Assembly: GCA_018398575.1 (NCBI GenBank)
Contig: JAGTXZ010000024.1
Location: forward strand, 1,302,001-1,366,000
DNA from: Ampelomyces quisqualis
Lineage: Eukaryota; Ascomycota; Dothideomycetes; Pleosporales; Phaeosphaeriaceae
Direction: 5' to 3'
DNA length: 64,000 bases
Notes under the pieces: generated by a model
What the model saw: only the letters and a program-made list of their open reading frames with translations
Told to the model about the DNA's origin: nothing
Database searches by the model: none
Shown here: positions 43,575 through 54,125 of the stretch, piece by piece
Position numbering within the stretch: position 1 is the first letter of the stretch
Layout of the letters: each line of letters begins with the position of its first letter
Translations under genes and position numbers: made by a program

Positions 43575-45258
43575 CTAAGTTCTTTTCTCTGCATCCAGCG
43601 TCTCATTTTCTGCAGGGGACACATACTTGCCATCTTCGACACCTAAGACGCCGCCCTGACTCTTTGGATCGTTCGTGTGCGCATTCGTGATACCAATCTC
43701 GGTGGTCGAGAAGCTGTCCGCGACATTGCGATATGCGGGGACAAAGTTGACGCAGAACGGGTAACTCCAGGCCGCGATGAAGAATGCCATTGGTACTGTC
43801 ATGGCAATCGCAGTGGGCGCATGTCCTGTGATAGGATTTGGTGTGCCCAGGGAATCAGAAGCAGCGAAGAGCAGCGGAGGCACGACAGCACCGCCAGCGA
43901 CACCCGCAACGATGAGACCCGAACCTCGCTTCGAGTACCTTCCGAGGCCGCGCATTCCGAGCGCTACTATGGTAGGAAAAATAATCGATTCGAAGAAGAG
44001 TACGACAAAGAGCATGCTCATGCCAATGTTACCGCGCTCCGTGATCGACGGAATGATGAATATAATACACATGCTCATGAAGACGAGGAAGACGAGACGT
44101 GGCTTCACGTATTTCATCAAGAAACTTCCGAAGAAGCGGCCGCCAGTGAAAGCACCCTGTGCTCCAGCAAGGAAACGTGAGGCAGTATCGGCTTCGGTTG
44201 CAACACCGTTGAAGACTCTAGTCTCGGTGACATAGTTGATGAAGGCTCCAGCGATTGCGACTTGTGCGCCCGTGTAGCAGAATTGCGCAAACGTGGCGTG
44301 GAATAGTCGGCACTGTTTGCGGAAGGGCTTCACGTCGGTTCCAGCATGTGTTGTTTCAGCCTGGAAGGCCATGTCGGCATCTGTCCGCTGATTAGCGTTT
44401 TTTTTGCTTCGCTGATTTTTCAGGCATGATCGTTTGCTTACCAGTGATCTCAGGAATCGGGCTGAAATAGTACACAACGGCTAGCAAAAAGACGAAACAC
44501 GCGATTGCGAGATAAGTCCATTGCACGCTTTGAAGCGCACTCTCATCGGTTCCGATTTTGTTAAAGAACACGTATGAAGCCAGAACAGGTGCTACGACAG
44601 TTCCAACACCGTTGAAAGCCTGTGCGATGTTGATTCTGATCTCAGAGTATCGCGGTGGGCCACCTCAAGGGAAATTAGTCTTGCACGCGTCTCAAATGCC
44701 ATCAATTACTCACAAATCGCTAGGCAAAAGTAAGCAAAGGTTCTCTGTATAGTTGCCTGACCTTCTTACCAAGATATGGATTGGCCGCAGTTTCCAGCGA
44801 TCCGAGGCCATTTCCGATGACGAATGTCGCCGCACAGAAACCACCAAAGGAGCGATACACGAGGCAGGGCCAAGCTAACAGTGCACCGATTCCGTACAGT
44901 GCCAATCCCCAGATGAAACATGCCTTGTAGCCCCAATGGCGAAGGATCCAATTTGCGTGACCAAGGGAAGCAAGCGGATAGGCGCCAAAGTACGCTGCTT
45001 GCAGACCAGATGAGCGAGAGCGCGTGATACCAAGGGTCAATTGGAAATGCTTGTTCAAAGTATCGATGAGACCATAAGAGAAGCCCTGAAAGGCAATTAA
45101 CCCCGCGACTTTGCGATCAAAAAGCTGAAACTTACCCAGAGAAAGAATAGCACGGTGACTAGCATCAGCGGGTAGATAGACTCGCGCAACGTGAGCTCAG
45201 CAGCACGCGTGCGCTTGTCATCGCGATGCCGAAGCGTGGATTTTTTGAAGAAGCCCAT
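43575..45258 (-). CDS. FucP-type (FHS family) MFS sugar permease with a 6-nt micro-exon
   Basis: Five exons, 45258-45136, 45085-44770, 44719-44714, 44663-44442 and 44380-43575, give 490 residues. The frame is consistent only if the 6-nt exon CGATTT is included: PYLG then AIC then GPPRYSEIRINIAQAFNG. Twelve spans are expected. The N-terminal LFFLWGFSYGLIDTLNKHFQ and helix 4 ETAANPYLA-CGPP segments are typical of the fucose/glucose/galactose:H+ symporter group. The C-terminus is a polar tail. Substrate unknown; fungal relatives take up hexoses or 6-deoxyhexoses. Introns are 48-61 bp, all with GTAAGN or GTGAGT donors. Confidence 0.87.
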
Positions 45259-45944
45259 CTTCAATGATGTCGGACTAGTGGATGGCGGGTATCAAATACG
45301 TTGCTCGTCGAAGTTTGTTGAGTACGAGTGGCAACAGTCAGACTAGCTTCGCAGTTGTGGCATTCCAAAGTCACGGTAGTTATTATGACGCGGGAAACGT
45401 GGAAGTCCCAGCTCAAGTACCTCGCACCATACGGCGAGTCAGCTATGTGCGTGCGCATGCCTAGGTCGATGGCGCAGGCCGATGACGCCAACCGTTAGTG
45501 TAACCCAAGGCTTGCTAAAACACTCCAAGAAGCTGGGGTAGCTAAAGCTGGGGTAAGATCAGCAATGCTGAGAGGTGGAACACTGGCCGGCTGATGTCGG
45601 TTCGGGAGTGACAAGCTTGCGGCCGAGGTCATCCCGAATCGAGGTCAAGATTCACATGTAAGGTGGGATGCGGAATGCTGCGACAATGTGCTTGAAGGTT
45701 AGAGCTAATCGTAAGTGGGGTTGCACCAACAAAGTTGGGATGTGTTTTACTATAACGCTCGTGCATAACTATCACCTGACTGGCAGTGACGTGCATGTAG
45801 TTTGCTTGCACGGTAGAATATTGGTACTTGAGCACATATCATCATTATTGATTTCAAGACCTTCGATACAAGATCGGGGCTATGCGAGTAGACAGGCTCA
45901 ACTCTGTGTAGGCGATAGGCCGTGACTTGACACCACCCTTCATA
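45259..45944. other. Intergenic, nothing recognised
   Basis: About 690 bp between the permease 5' end and the dehydrogenase 3' end. It contains the permease promoter by position only. Confidence 0.45.
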
Positions 45945-46930
45945 CTAGCCCTTGTTCTTGAATGCCAATCCGCTCTCCTTCCTTACTACGCCATATACAC
46001 TCGGGATATCTCCTCTGTCACCAATCTCTGCCTTCACTTTCTCGAGTCGCTCCTGCGCGAGACCGAGCATTTTCACACTCGCACCACTCCGATCAGCTAA
46101 ATCCCTTGCGTGTCTAGCGTCTTTTCGCGCAAGATCGATGTGAAACAATGGTTCTTCGCGCTGGTAGTAGTCGCCAGCAAGCATACGTTGTGAATAAGCA
46201 GTGTATGGTCCAGGGAACATTGTCGAAATGAACGCTTGCAGATTTTCCACACCAAGCCCTGACTTCTCTGCGAGAACGTGACCTTCAGATAGTTGTGAAA
46301 CCATATTCAGTATAAAGGTGTTTCCAACAACTTTAAGTAAGGTGGCGTTGCCGGCTGGCTGATCTGCGTATTCAATGTTGGCACGGCCCATGACGCCTTT
46401 CGTGTACGGCTTGACTCTGTCAATGGCAGCCTTCTTGCCTGCAATGACGCAGACTAGTTGGCCATTGTCCGCCATAGCTGGTGCACCGAAGACTGGCATA
46501 CCAACAAATTCGGCCCCTTTCTCGGTGATCCTCTTCTCCAAGGCGTTCGTGGTGTCAGGATGCACGGTGGAGCAGTCAACCACCAGCTTGCCTTTCACAT
46601 CTTCCTGGAGTATCGTATCCACGGTAGAGTTAACCGTAGCGTCATCTCCAAGACACATGAAAATAATATCCGCCTCTTTGATTGCATCATTGATGGTGTC
46701 AACAACTTTAGCCTTGCCACTGCCAACATCGGAGGCAATCTTCGCGGCCAGGTCATCAGAGCGCTTCTTGGTTCGGTTATAGACGATGAGTGGTCTGCCG
46801 AGGTCTCCTTTCTCGACCAAGTTCTTGCACATACCCTATAAAGTCAGTCTAACACTTCCCCTCCAACGAAAATGGTACAGGTTACCCTTCCCATATTGCC
46901 TAGACCTAGCCATGCTAATTGTGGAGCCAT
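45945..46930 (-). CDS. Beta-hydroxyacid dehydrogenase (HIBADH/GLYR-like)
   Basis: Two exons, 46930-46886 and 46835-45945, encode 311 residues. The first exon (MAPQLAWLGLGNMGR) supplies half of the dinucleotide-binding fingerprint GLGNMGRGM, completed in exon 2. VVDCSTVHPDTT (substrate loop) and GAPAMADNGQL follow. The catalytic Lys lies in LLKVVGNTFILN at about 185, with the spacing of 3-hydroxyisobutyrate dehydrogenases and tartronate/succinate semialdehyde reductases. It would reduce small aldehydes or oxidise beta-hydroxyacids with NAD(P). No mitochondrial presequence is evident, which favours the cytosolic GLYR-type activity. It is co-oriented with the FucP-type permease. Confidence 0.85.
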
Positions 46931-47540
46931 CGTGGTCAGGTTTGCTTGCTCTGGAAGAATCATTCAAAGGCTACCGCAATACAATCAACGCCAATGTTGA
47001 AGTATTCACAGAGATATACCCTAAACTCGCCGTCATTATCCGCATCGATGTCATACGCTTGTAGTAACTCGGAGATAATGAAGCACGGGCCGGTCTCGGC
47101 TAAACGTGTTCGAACTTCAAACTTCCACCAGCGGGGAAGAAATATTACACAAAGTATACTAAATATTAGTTTAAGGTAAAATAATAGTATACTACATAGA
47201 AATAGTATTATATGCATAATATAGAAAAAAGATCATATGCTTTTCATAGACACAAAGAATATAGTCCTTGCATGTTCTATTTCACTTTTGCCATTAGTTT
47301 CTGCTAGGGAATAGTACTATAGCCTGAAGCCCAAACTTACGGCAATAGCGTGTTGTATATCGTGAGATTGAATTAGAGTTGAGAGTCTCACAGTGAGGCG
47401 GCTCAAGCTATCCATAGGCATGCAGCACCAAGGCGCTAAACCTGATTGGGGGATCCTTCATGGAAACTCCATACCCTGATCCTTCTGTAGCAAGGAGTAC
47501 TTCATTAGTAACCTTTACAAACCTGGAAGTTAGAGATGCC
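46931..47540. other. Intergenic with an AT-rich block
   Basis: The stretch 47140-47300 is strongly AT-rich (runs such as AATATTAGTTTAAGG and TATTATATGCATAATATAG), in contrast to the surrounding sequence. It may be a RIP-decayed fragment or simply a 3' region. No coding potential. Confidence 0.5.
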
Positions 47541-48502
47541 TTAACCACACGAGGATAGTAAGAATTGGAAGTCTCTACAGATATCCGCCCACGATACAGT
47601 CTCCTTTCGTGACCAGTCAACAATTTTCGCAATGCCTTCTATGTCTTCTACCATTCTTTCCTTGGAAGACGTTCCGTTAAGCACCATAATCCCTAAATTT
47701 GAGATTAGAGCATATAGAGCAACCTCCCGAGACACACAACATGCGCTGCTTAGTCGCCCTGTAGCTTCGCCTTCCAGCAAACCTGGATTTGCTGTAAGTG
47801 TCCAGAATGATTGGAAAACTATCCCTTTCTGTTTACAAAACAGTCTCAGATCCGTGTCGTAATTGTTGTCTAGACAGAATCGCTTTTGTACAATTGCTGG
47901 CTTCACTGTTGCGTATCTGTAGAGGATTTTGAGAACAGGCAGAGGAACGTTGGATATACCAAGATATCTAATTCGGTATGGGACGTAACTTTGAAGTATT
48001 GTCCACGCTTCCAGAGTCTCTTCTAGTGTTGGGAGAGGAGAGTGTAGGAGTAAGCAGTCGAGGTATGAATCGCCGATCGAATCTGACAATTCACTCGGTT
48101 GGAAATGACGAAGCGATTGCAATACGGACGTGCGAATCTGCGTCTCAAGATCGTTCTCAGGGTTGTACGGCATGTTGTCTGGATCCTGACCTTGTGGGGC
48201 GGTGAACTTTGTTTGAACCTAGTCTCAGGATCAGCAAATGAGTATCGTACAAATAGCTTTGTCGGCCACTACAAAGGTGAGTTGCCTACGAAGATATCAT
48301 GTCTTTGCACAAAACCATCTTGCGTGCATTCTCGCACGGCCTTTCCCACCAGATCTTCACGGTAGTGTTTTGGCTGCGCAGCCGTATCCAACACTCGGAA
48401 TCCTGATGAAATGGCTGTCTTGACAATCTCTGCGGTGCGTTCTTTCTTCCATGCAGTACCGTAGACAAAGGTGGATTGAAACCCAACTTCACTTGACGCC
48501 AT
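47541..48502 (-). CDS. Aldo/keto reductase
   Basis: Two exons, 48502-48290 and 48218-47541, give 296 residues. The intron is 71 bp (GTAGGC to GACTAG). AKR elements in order: GTAWKKERT, DTAAQPKHYREDLVG (catalytic Asp and Tyr region at about 40-50), FVQTKFT (catalytic Lys near 76), LLLHSPLPTLEETLEAW (catalytic His near 123), IRYLGISN, and the C-terminal cofactor loop region (MVLNGTSSKERMVEDI). The barrel is a little short at its end compared with 310-330 residue relatives. NADPH-dependent reduction of aldehydes or sugar-derived carbonyls is likely. The AKR subfamily is not determined. Confidence 0.83.
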
Positions 48503-49143
48503 TGTCCCGGTAGAGTAGTTGAAGCGAGCTTCAAAAGATCACGCGCTGTATAATCTTGCAGGGTGACACGAAAACAACACAACCCGGTGCCATACCATTG
48601 GCTTCTGATGAAAGCCTGCTGTGAGCATAATATATGCCTTGCGGGCTGGGCTCATTGAGCAGGGTCCTTGCTACTATCTGCCGCTGCAAGGGCTATTGGT
48701 TGGCTAAATGCACTGTTCAAGCCTAACTTCAAGGCACATTGAGCATTAGGGTATTCCCCACGCAGGCTTACACATATATCCCGCGCTTATGAGACCTACC
48801 CTGAAAGTGGGATGACTTCGGGTACCATGTGGATCTACTATGATCTAGACCACTATGCGCCCCACTCCTAGGATAGATTTCTTAGCGTCAGCGATGGTTC
48901 TACAGTTTGGTGATCAAGTATCATAATTGTATCAAGAATCTCATGCATTGAATTTACCTTACTAAAAGTCTCTAGCGAAATGAGTCCAAATTTTCAAGCA
49001 TTAACAGGAACTGTGTGAGATCTCCTCATTTCTGCAAGGTGTGCTCCAGATCTGAGATCAGCCTTTCTCATCGACGAAGGCCCACACTCAAGCCTCGGAA
49101 GAGGTTAGATTCATTCAGTCTCAGTGAAAACGATATGTTTGGC
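48503..49143. other. Intergenic, nothing recognised
   Basis: About 640 bp between the reductase start and the peptidase stop. Presumed promoter of the aldo/keto reductase only. Confidence 0.45.
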
Positions 49144-49994
49144 CTACAGTTCCCCCAGAACGGCAGCCAGATAAGCTTTCACAACTGTAACCCCCATCTT
49201 GATCTCTTCCGCCGAGGCTTTCGCAGGCACGTGCAGAAATAGTGCCTGCCTTGTTTTCTGCCCGCGTGTTTCGAGCTCTGCGAGTGAGCTGTAGAAGGTG
49301 TATTCACACACAAACCGCCCTGCATCAATGGAAGCCCGCATGAGAGCGTCCTGAGAGACCGTCGTTAGATACAGAAGGTATTTCGTAGAATGATCAACTC
49401 ACCGGTAAGGCTGCTTTTACTTTCGCTGCAACCTCATCAATGTTGACTGCTGGATACAAGATTTCGTCGTTGATGGCAAATTTTCTCTCTACCCATTTCC
49501 CTTTCTCTTGTGGATGAGGTGATGTTTCTGGTATCTTATTATCGAGATCTTTTCTTACATAGCCGTCTCTGTTTGCGAGCTTCTCGAATGAGTATCCCGC
49601 AAAACTGCGCATCTGTCCTATATGAAGGACAATATCGGGTTGACCCAGGGTCTTCCATGACGTTCTGCATTCGATATCTTGCGAATTTAACTCGGCGAGA
49701 TTGGTTACCCACTTGACGCTGGGGGTATTCCAAATTTCGGTGACTGCCGCCGAGACGCTCTCGAAGGTCACTGAGATTTCGGGGTATTTGAGTATTCGCA
49801 GGCAAGTGCGACCGCCAGGAAGAGCTATGATATCTGGAAGGGCAGCCAGAACGAGATTGGAGGCATTAAATTCGTAGTCAGATCCGCCTACTTCACCATG
49901 CGAATAAGCTTATGATAAAACGAATGTAATCTCACCAACTAACTCCAAACGCAGTAACACCAACATCGAGCAACCGAATATCTTCGCCCGACAT
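49144..49994 (-). CDS. Pyroglutamyl peptidase I-like protein
   Basis: Three exons, 49994-49940, 49890-49403 and 49350-49144, give 249 residues. MSGEDIRLLDVGVTAFG provides the first strand and FG motif of the C15 fold. The nucleophile Cys lies in DAGRFVCEYTFYSSL and the His in LFLHVPAKA, both in the last exon; the Glu of the catalytic triad should lie near 85-95. C15 enzymes remove N-terminal pyroglutamate from peptides in the cytosol. The first donor reads GTTGGT, weaker than the GTGAGA four bases on, but only the former keeps frame to GGSDYEFNASN. The family is usually near 210-220 residues, so this copy is slightly long. Confidence 0.75.
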
Positions 49995-50590
49995 GTTGCT
50001 TCCGGGCCGTTGAGTGGTAGGGCTCTGCTTTATTAGGCATGTCTACCGCAATATGTAGATCATGCGAGGAGCAAGGTAGCGTCTCCCTTCACCGGTGGGC
50101 TGCTTCCATTGAACGATGATGCTCTTCTCATGCAGCTAAATATTGCGACGTGGCGTGAAACACTGCAATGAGTAGATCAGGCTAAGAGCGGGGTAGTGTC
50201 TTCCTTCACAGGTCGACTACATCGAACGATAATGCCCTTCTCATGCAGCTAAAAATTGCGACGGGGCGCAAAACAAGGCAATATGTAGACCAGACTGGGA
50301 GCGGGGTAGCGTCTTCCTTCACCGATGAGCTGCTTACATCGAACGATAGTGCCTTTCTCATGCAGCTCGACGTTGCGATATCGCGTAAAACAGCAGGGGC
50401 CGACACTCAGCTAGTGGTAGTAGGTGCCTAGGCTGCTGGGTCTGTCATACACCATTTGCAGACAGTCGCGATATTGTCTCAGCGCAGCTACAGTAAATCT
50501 AGACTGAGAAATTTCTCGACGACTTGATATTGATGCTTCCCCAGTGTGACGGTTGTTGGTACTAGTTTGAGTTTCTCGAGAATATTCAGT
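49995..50590. other. Intergenic, divergent promoter region with tandem repeats
   Basis: Lies between the divergent pyroglutamyl peptidase and fructosamine kinase genes. More than half of it is the three-copy repeat listed separately. Confidence 0.6.
50048..50395. repeat. Three tandem copies of a ~115-bp unit
   Basis: Copies begin at about 50048, 50165 and 50278 with GCAATATGTAGAtC and end near AGCTAAAAATTGCGACG with GCGTGAAACA-type tails. Each contains a TCTTCCTTCACCG and a TTCTCATGCAGCT word. Similarity is roughly 75-85 percent by eye, and lengths are 117, 113 and about 117. They sit between divergent promoters, so they could act as repeated regulatory modules, or be a decaying minisatellite. 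Confidence 0.8.
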
Positions 50591-51685
50591 ATGCATACAG
50601 ATGTGCCAAATTTCCTATCAAAGGGTGTCGAGACAAGAGCTGGTGAGCTTGCTGGTATTGGAGGTTCATTTCCTATGCATGTTGATATACTCAAGGGTAC
50701 GTTTATCTATTCAGCGCTGCGTTTAGATTTTGATATAGGTAGCCCTGCCGTTGACACTCACGGTCATTTCCGCGGAGCCCTTTGGAAAGTCGGACTTCTC
50801 GGCCACTGGTCGTATTCGAACTAAAACTGCAGATGGAAAGCCCAAGGACTTTTTTGTGAAGGTATTCACGGATTCAAGATTAGACTCGCTAGTGAGATCT
50901 GACGGTAATCATAGTGCGCTGTCGGTGAAGAAGGGGCTATGATGCTCGACGGCGAGTGCAAGTCTCTTGAAGCTATTGACAAAGTCGTCAAAGGGCTCGT
51001 GCCAGCAGTGCATGGATCTGGTGCATTCCATCTTCATGGAGTCCAATCAAAAATCCATTTCATGGTAGAAGACTTCCTGAATCTGAAAGATACATTACCT
51101 GATCCGAAATCCTTTGCGTCGGTGCTAGTGCAGATGCATCGCCAGAGCCGCTCTCCAACCGGGAAGTTCGGATTCGATGTACCGACCTGCGATGGTCCAC
51201 TTCCGCATCCTGTAGAATGGGAACAGGACTGGGCGATATTTTTTGCAAAGTTACTGCGCACTCGGGTGGATATGGACGCAGCAGCTTGTGGACGGTGGCC
51301 AGAACTGGAGCGGGTGGCAGATCACGTTATATCTGAAGTTGTTCCGCGTCTGCTGAGATCGTTATCCTCGGATGGAAAACCCATAAAACCCACCCTTATA
51401 CATGGTGATCTATGGGACACCAATGTTGGTACCGATGGTGAAACTGGATCGCCTGTTATATTCGATGCTGGCTCATACTACGCTCACAACGAGATGGAAA
51501 CCGCAATCTGGCGAGTCATATACGCGCAAAAGCTTGGGACGAAAGCCTACAAGGACGCATACCTAGAGCTTTACCCTCCCGCAGAGCCTGCTGGTGAGTG
51601 GGATGACCGAAACAGACTGTACAGTCTAAAGTGCAACTTGAACTGGTCAGCCACAGATCCAGGCATCAGAACGCGAAACATGTGA
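50591..51685 (+). CDS. Fructosamine/ketosamine-3-kinase family protein
   Basis: Three exons, 50591-50696, 50743-50861 and 50915-51685, encode 331 residues. The second intron is 53 bp, from GTATTC to CATAG; choosing it restores the motif DFFVKCAVGEEGAMMLDGE and removes an apparent frameshift. The APH-fold kinase core is clear: Lys of the ATP site in FVK, Glu in the GE helix, the catalytic loop LIHGDLWDTNVG at about 237-246 and the metal-binding VIFDAGSYYAHNEMETA. FN3K enzymes phosphorylate protein- or amino-acid-bound fructosamines and ribulosamines so that the sugar falls off. The C-terminus (NWSATDPGIRTRNM) may hide a small intron. It lies between repeats and a beta-lactamase-fold gene. Confidence 0.82.
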
Positions 51686-51959
51686 GGAATTTCCATTTTT
51701 CTTTTCGGCAACCTAAATTCTCTCCAGCTTACATAAGCCAGCGCATTCAACGACATGTGCTATCTCTGTGAGAAGTACGCTCCATTGGCGGATATCGCCA
51801 AATATGACCCAAGCCTCGATCCGACCATGACAAAAATTCAGCCATAAATTTGTGAATGGCTGTTTATTGGGAGAGACGGAACCCACTTGAGGGGGTGGGA
51901 GTAGAAAATTCCGGAATAAAACATGTTTTCATCTCTTCGGTATTCGTATCTGGTAGCTT

Positions 51960-53573
51960 TTATTCTTTGATAAACGGTTGAGGTCCTTGGAGAGACGGAT
52001 CGTGCTTCCATGTAAGTCCGGTGATATCATTGTTGTCAGGAAGCCCATAGAAGTTGAATATGAAATATTCTGTGTCGAACCAATTGGTGGTAAAGCGACC
52101 TCGCCGGGAAAAGTCATTCCTCGGGACCAACCAAGTGAATACATCAGCATGATTGTGAAACAATGTCCATACTTCGTCCTTCAGCCCCTCAAAGATAACC
52201 GACAGCGACCCATTCTGCTCATTAACTGACACCTGTAGCATGATAGTCCGAGCTCTGTTGCGGTACGTCCCTACGTACGCAGGCAACTCTCTCGGTGGTG
52301 GTTCAGGTGACTTCGTACGTGACAGCTCCGCCTCAAGCTTTGGGTACCAATCAAGAGCGTTGCGAGCAGATATATGTGCTAATGAAACATAATCATTCTT
52401 TTCCTGAACGTCAAGGTAAGCCTCCAAATACATTTCGCCGAGCCAATCTGCCGTGTCGTTCAAAGCCAATGAGTTAGTGAGGACTAAGACAGCGCCCCGA
52501 ATTTCTGGGACCAAGTTGACTGCAGCGAGATTCCCTGGCATACACCCCTGATGATATAGGATGAGCTTCGAAGGCACCCCACGACCAACCAGAGGCATCT
52601 GTGATGGCGCCAAAAGGGATGGGTTGATCCCGATAGCACCCATGGGCCCAGGTGTCTGGACACGGGCCCATCCCAAAGCGTAGGAGGTCTCGCGATAAGT
52701 TATGGGATTCATCGATATCTTGGGTGACCAGAGAAAGGGCACTTGCTTGAAAGGCGAGCCTGGAGTTGACGTTGTACCTGACTCGAACTGATGTTTGCCG
52801 GCGTTTAGAAAACTAGCGTACAACTTCACTAGGTCCTTGACGCAGCTTCGCATAGCAGATCCAGGACCACCTACTGTGTCGCCGCCTGATAGCATCGGAG
52901 TGATTTCGATGTTGCTAGCGTCGTCCAGGGTCATGTAAGTCTTTGCTACATTGTCGGTCCGGAAGTAGGCTCGTGTACCAGTTCGTGCCATTTCGAGCGG
53001 CTCAAAAATGCGTTTCTGCAAGATTTGATCCCAGACATTGCCAGATACAGTTTCGAGGATGTGCGCAGCGACCTCGTAGCCGAGATTATTGTATAGGTAG
53101 TGGTCGCGGAACCGCGCAACGCGCTCCAGGTCATTGATGAAGTCGAGGCTTTTGTTAATCGGGACAAGGATATTGTTATTGCTGCCAAGCCAGTAAAGCG
53201 TTGATTGCATGCCGGCTCGATGTGAAAGGCAATCCACTGTAGTCATCTGTTGATGTAGCGTCTCATCCTGCGTGTGGAATCCAGGCACAATGTCCTTGAC
53301 AGGTGTGTTCCAACCCAAGCGACCTTCCTCCACGCAAATAGCCATTGCGGCAGAGACGACAGCCTTGGTTAATGATGCGCATGGGAAGATGGTCTCCTCA
53401 TCGACGGGGAGCTGGTTCTCTTGGTCGCGCAACCCCAAGTATTCCGAATAGACCAACTCGCCTTCGTGCAAAATGGCGATAGCGGCGCCTGGAGCACCAC
53501 CGATCTTCATGATGCTTTCAGCATATTCCCGAACGCCAGATAATCGACTGATGAGAGGAGCATCGGACGCCAT
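51960..53573 (-). CDS. Beta-lactamase-fold serine hydrolase
   Basis: Intronless, 537 residues. The SxxK motif is CASLTKAV (Ser67, Lys70), and the YxN motif is Y161-N-N163 in HYLYNNLGYEV, the two hallmarks of class C beta-lactamase/PBP4-like enzymes. GAPGAAIAILHEGELVYSEYLG, preceding the motif, is typical of the fungal members. The C-terminal third (about 400-537) forms an extra domain (EQNGSLSVIFEGLKDEVWTL) often described as a lipocalin-like add-on. There is no signal peptide, so a cytosolic esterase or D-aminopeptidase-like role is more likely than drug resistance. It is divergent from the NLR gene, separated by 552 bp. Confidence 0.85.
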   Translation of the reverse strand: MASDAPLISRLSGVREYAESIMKIGGAPGAAIAILHEGELVYSEYLGLRDQENQLPVDEETIFPCASLTKAVVSAAMAICVEEGRLGWNTPVKDIVPGFHTQDETLHQQMTTVDCLSHRAGMQSTLYWLGSNNNILVPINKSLDFINDLERVARFRDHYLYNNLGYEVAAHILETVSGNVWDQILQKRIFEPLEMARTGTRAYFRTDNVAKTYMTLDDASNIEITPMLSGGDTVGGPGSAMRSCVKDLVKLYASFLNAGKHQFESGTTSTPGSPFKQVPFLWSPKISMNPITYRETSYALGWARVQTPGPMGAIGINPSLLAPSQMPLVGRGVPSKLILYHQGCMPGNLAAVNLVPEIRGAVLVLTNSLALNDTADWLGEMYLEAYLDVQEKNDYVSLAHISARNALDWYPKLEAELSRTKSPEPPPRELPAYVGTYRNRARTIMLQVSVNEQNGSLSVIFEGLKDEVWTLFHNHADVFTWLVPRNDFSRRGRFTTNWFDTEYFIFNFYGLPDNNDITGLTWKHDPSLQGPQPFIKE

Positions 53574-54125
53574 GTTGTTCTACTTGAAGACAGGGTCGGT
53601 CGTGCAGCGAACACTTCGAATACAGGGAGAGAGGCGGATTTATAACAACTTCCTATGTAGCTTGACTGCGCTCTTGTTGCGGCGTTTTAACGGTTGCGCA
53701 ACGCTCTCCGTGGATGGCGATCAGGTGTGCGCGCGAGCAAGTCCCGAGGTCGGTATGATTGGAACCACAGCTGCAGGAGCACAGGCCGCCCAAGTTGTCC
53801 GCACCGTGGCTTCAATTAGGGAGAGGCGTTCTTGCAGTAAGCGTTGGCATCACACGAGGGCAAGTCGACCGCTTTCCGCCCCGGGCCTGATGTTGCACCG
53901 GTCACCCGACCCGAAGCGTCCAGAGGCATACTCAGCACTCAGCCCTCTGCCTCCCCTTCATGCACGCCGTCGGCCCAGCACACCAGTCAACTAGAGACGC
54001 CATGCATTGTTCGGTGAGTCTCTCACATAACTGCCTCTTTCCCGCAAAAATGAGCCTTGGACTGTGCCTACAGTCAGTTTGTCCGGTCTCCTCTATAACG
54101 TTACGACAGTTACACCACAGGGGCC
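53574..54125. promoter_or_regulatory. Divergent promoter region of hydrolase and NLR genes
   Basis: This 552 bp separates the starts of the minus-strand hydrolase and the plus-strand NLR. No conserved box was recognised. It contains only short chance frames. Confidence 0.4.

Noticed and set aside
47140..47300. AT-rich block as a transposon or centromere-like element
   Set aside because: Only about 160 bp, with no terminal repeats and no coding remnants seen.
50751..50942. A frameshift in the fructosamine kinase gene at a G-run
   Set aside because: A 53-bp intron ending CATAG at 50914 restores frame and the motif CAVGEEGAMMLDGE, so no mutation is needed.
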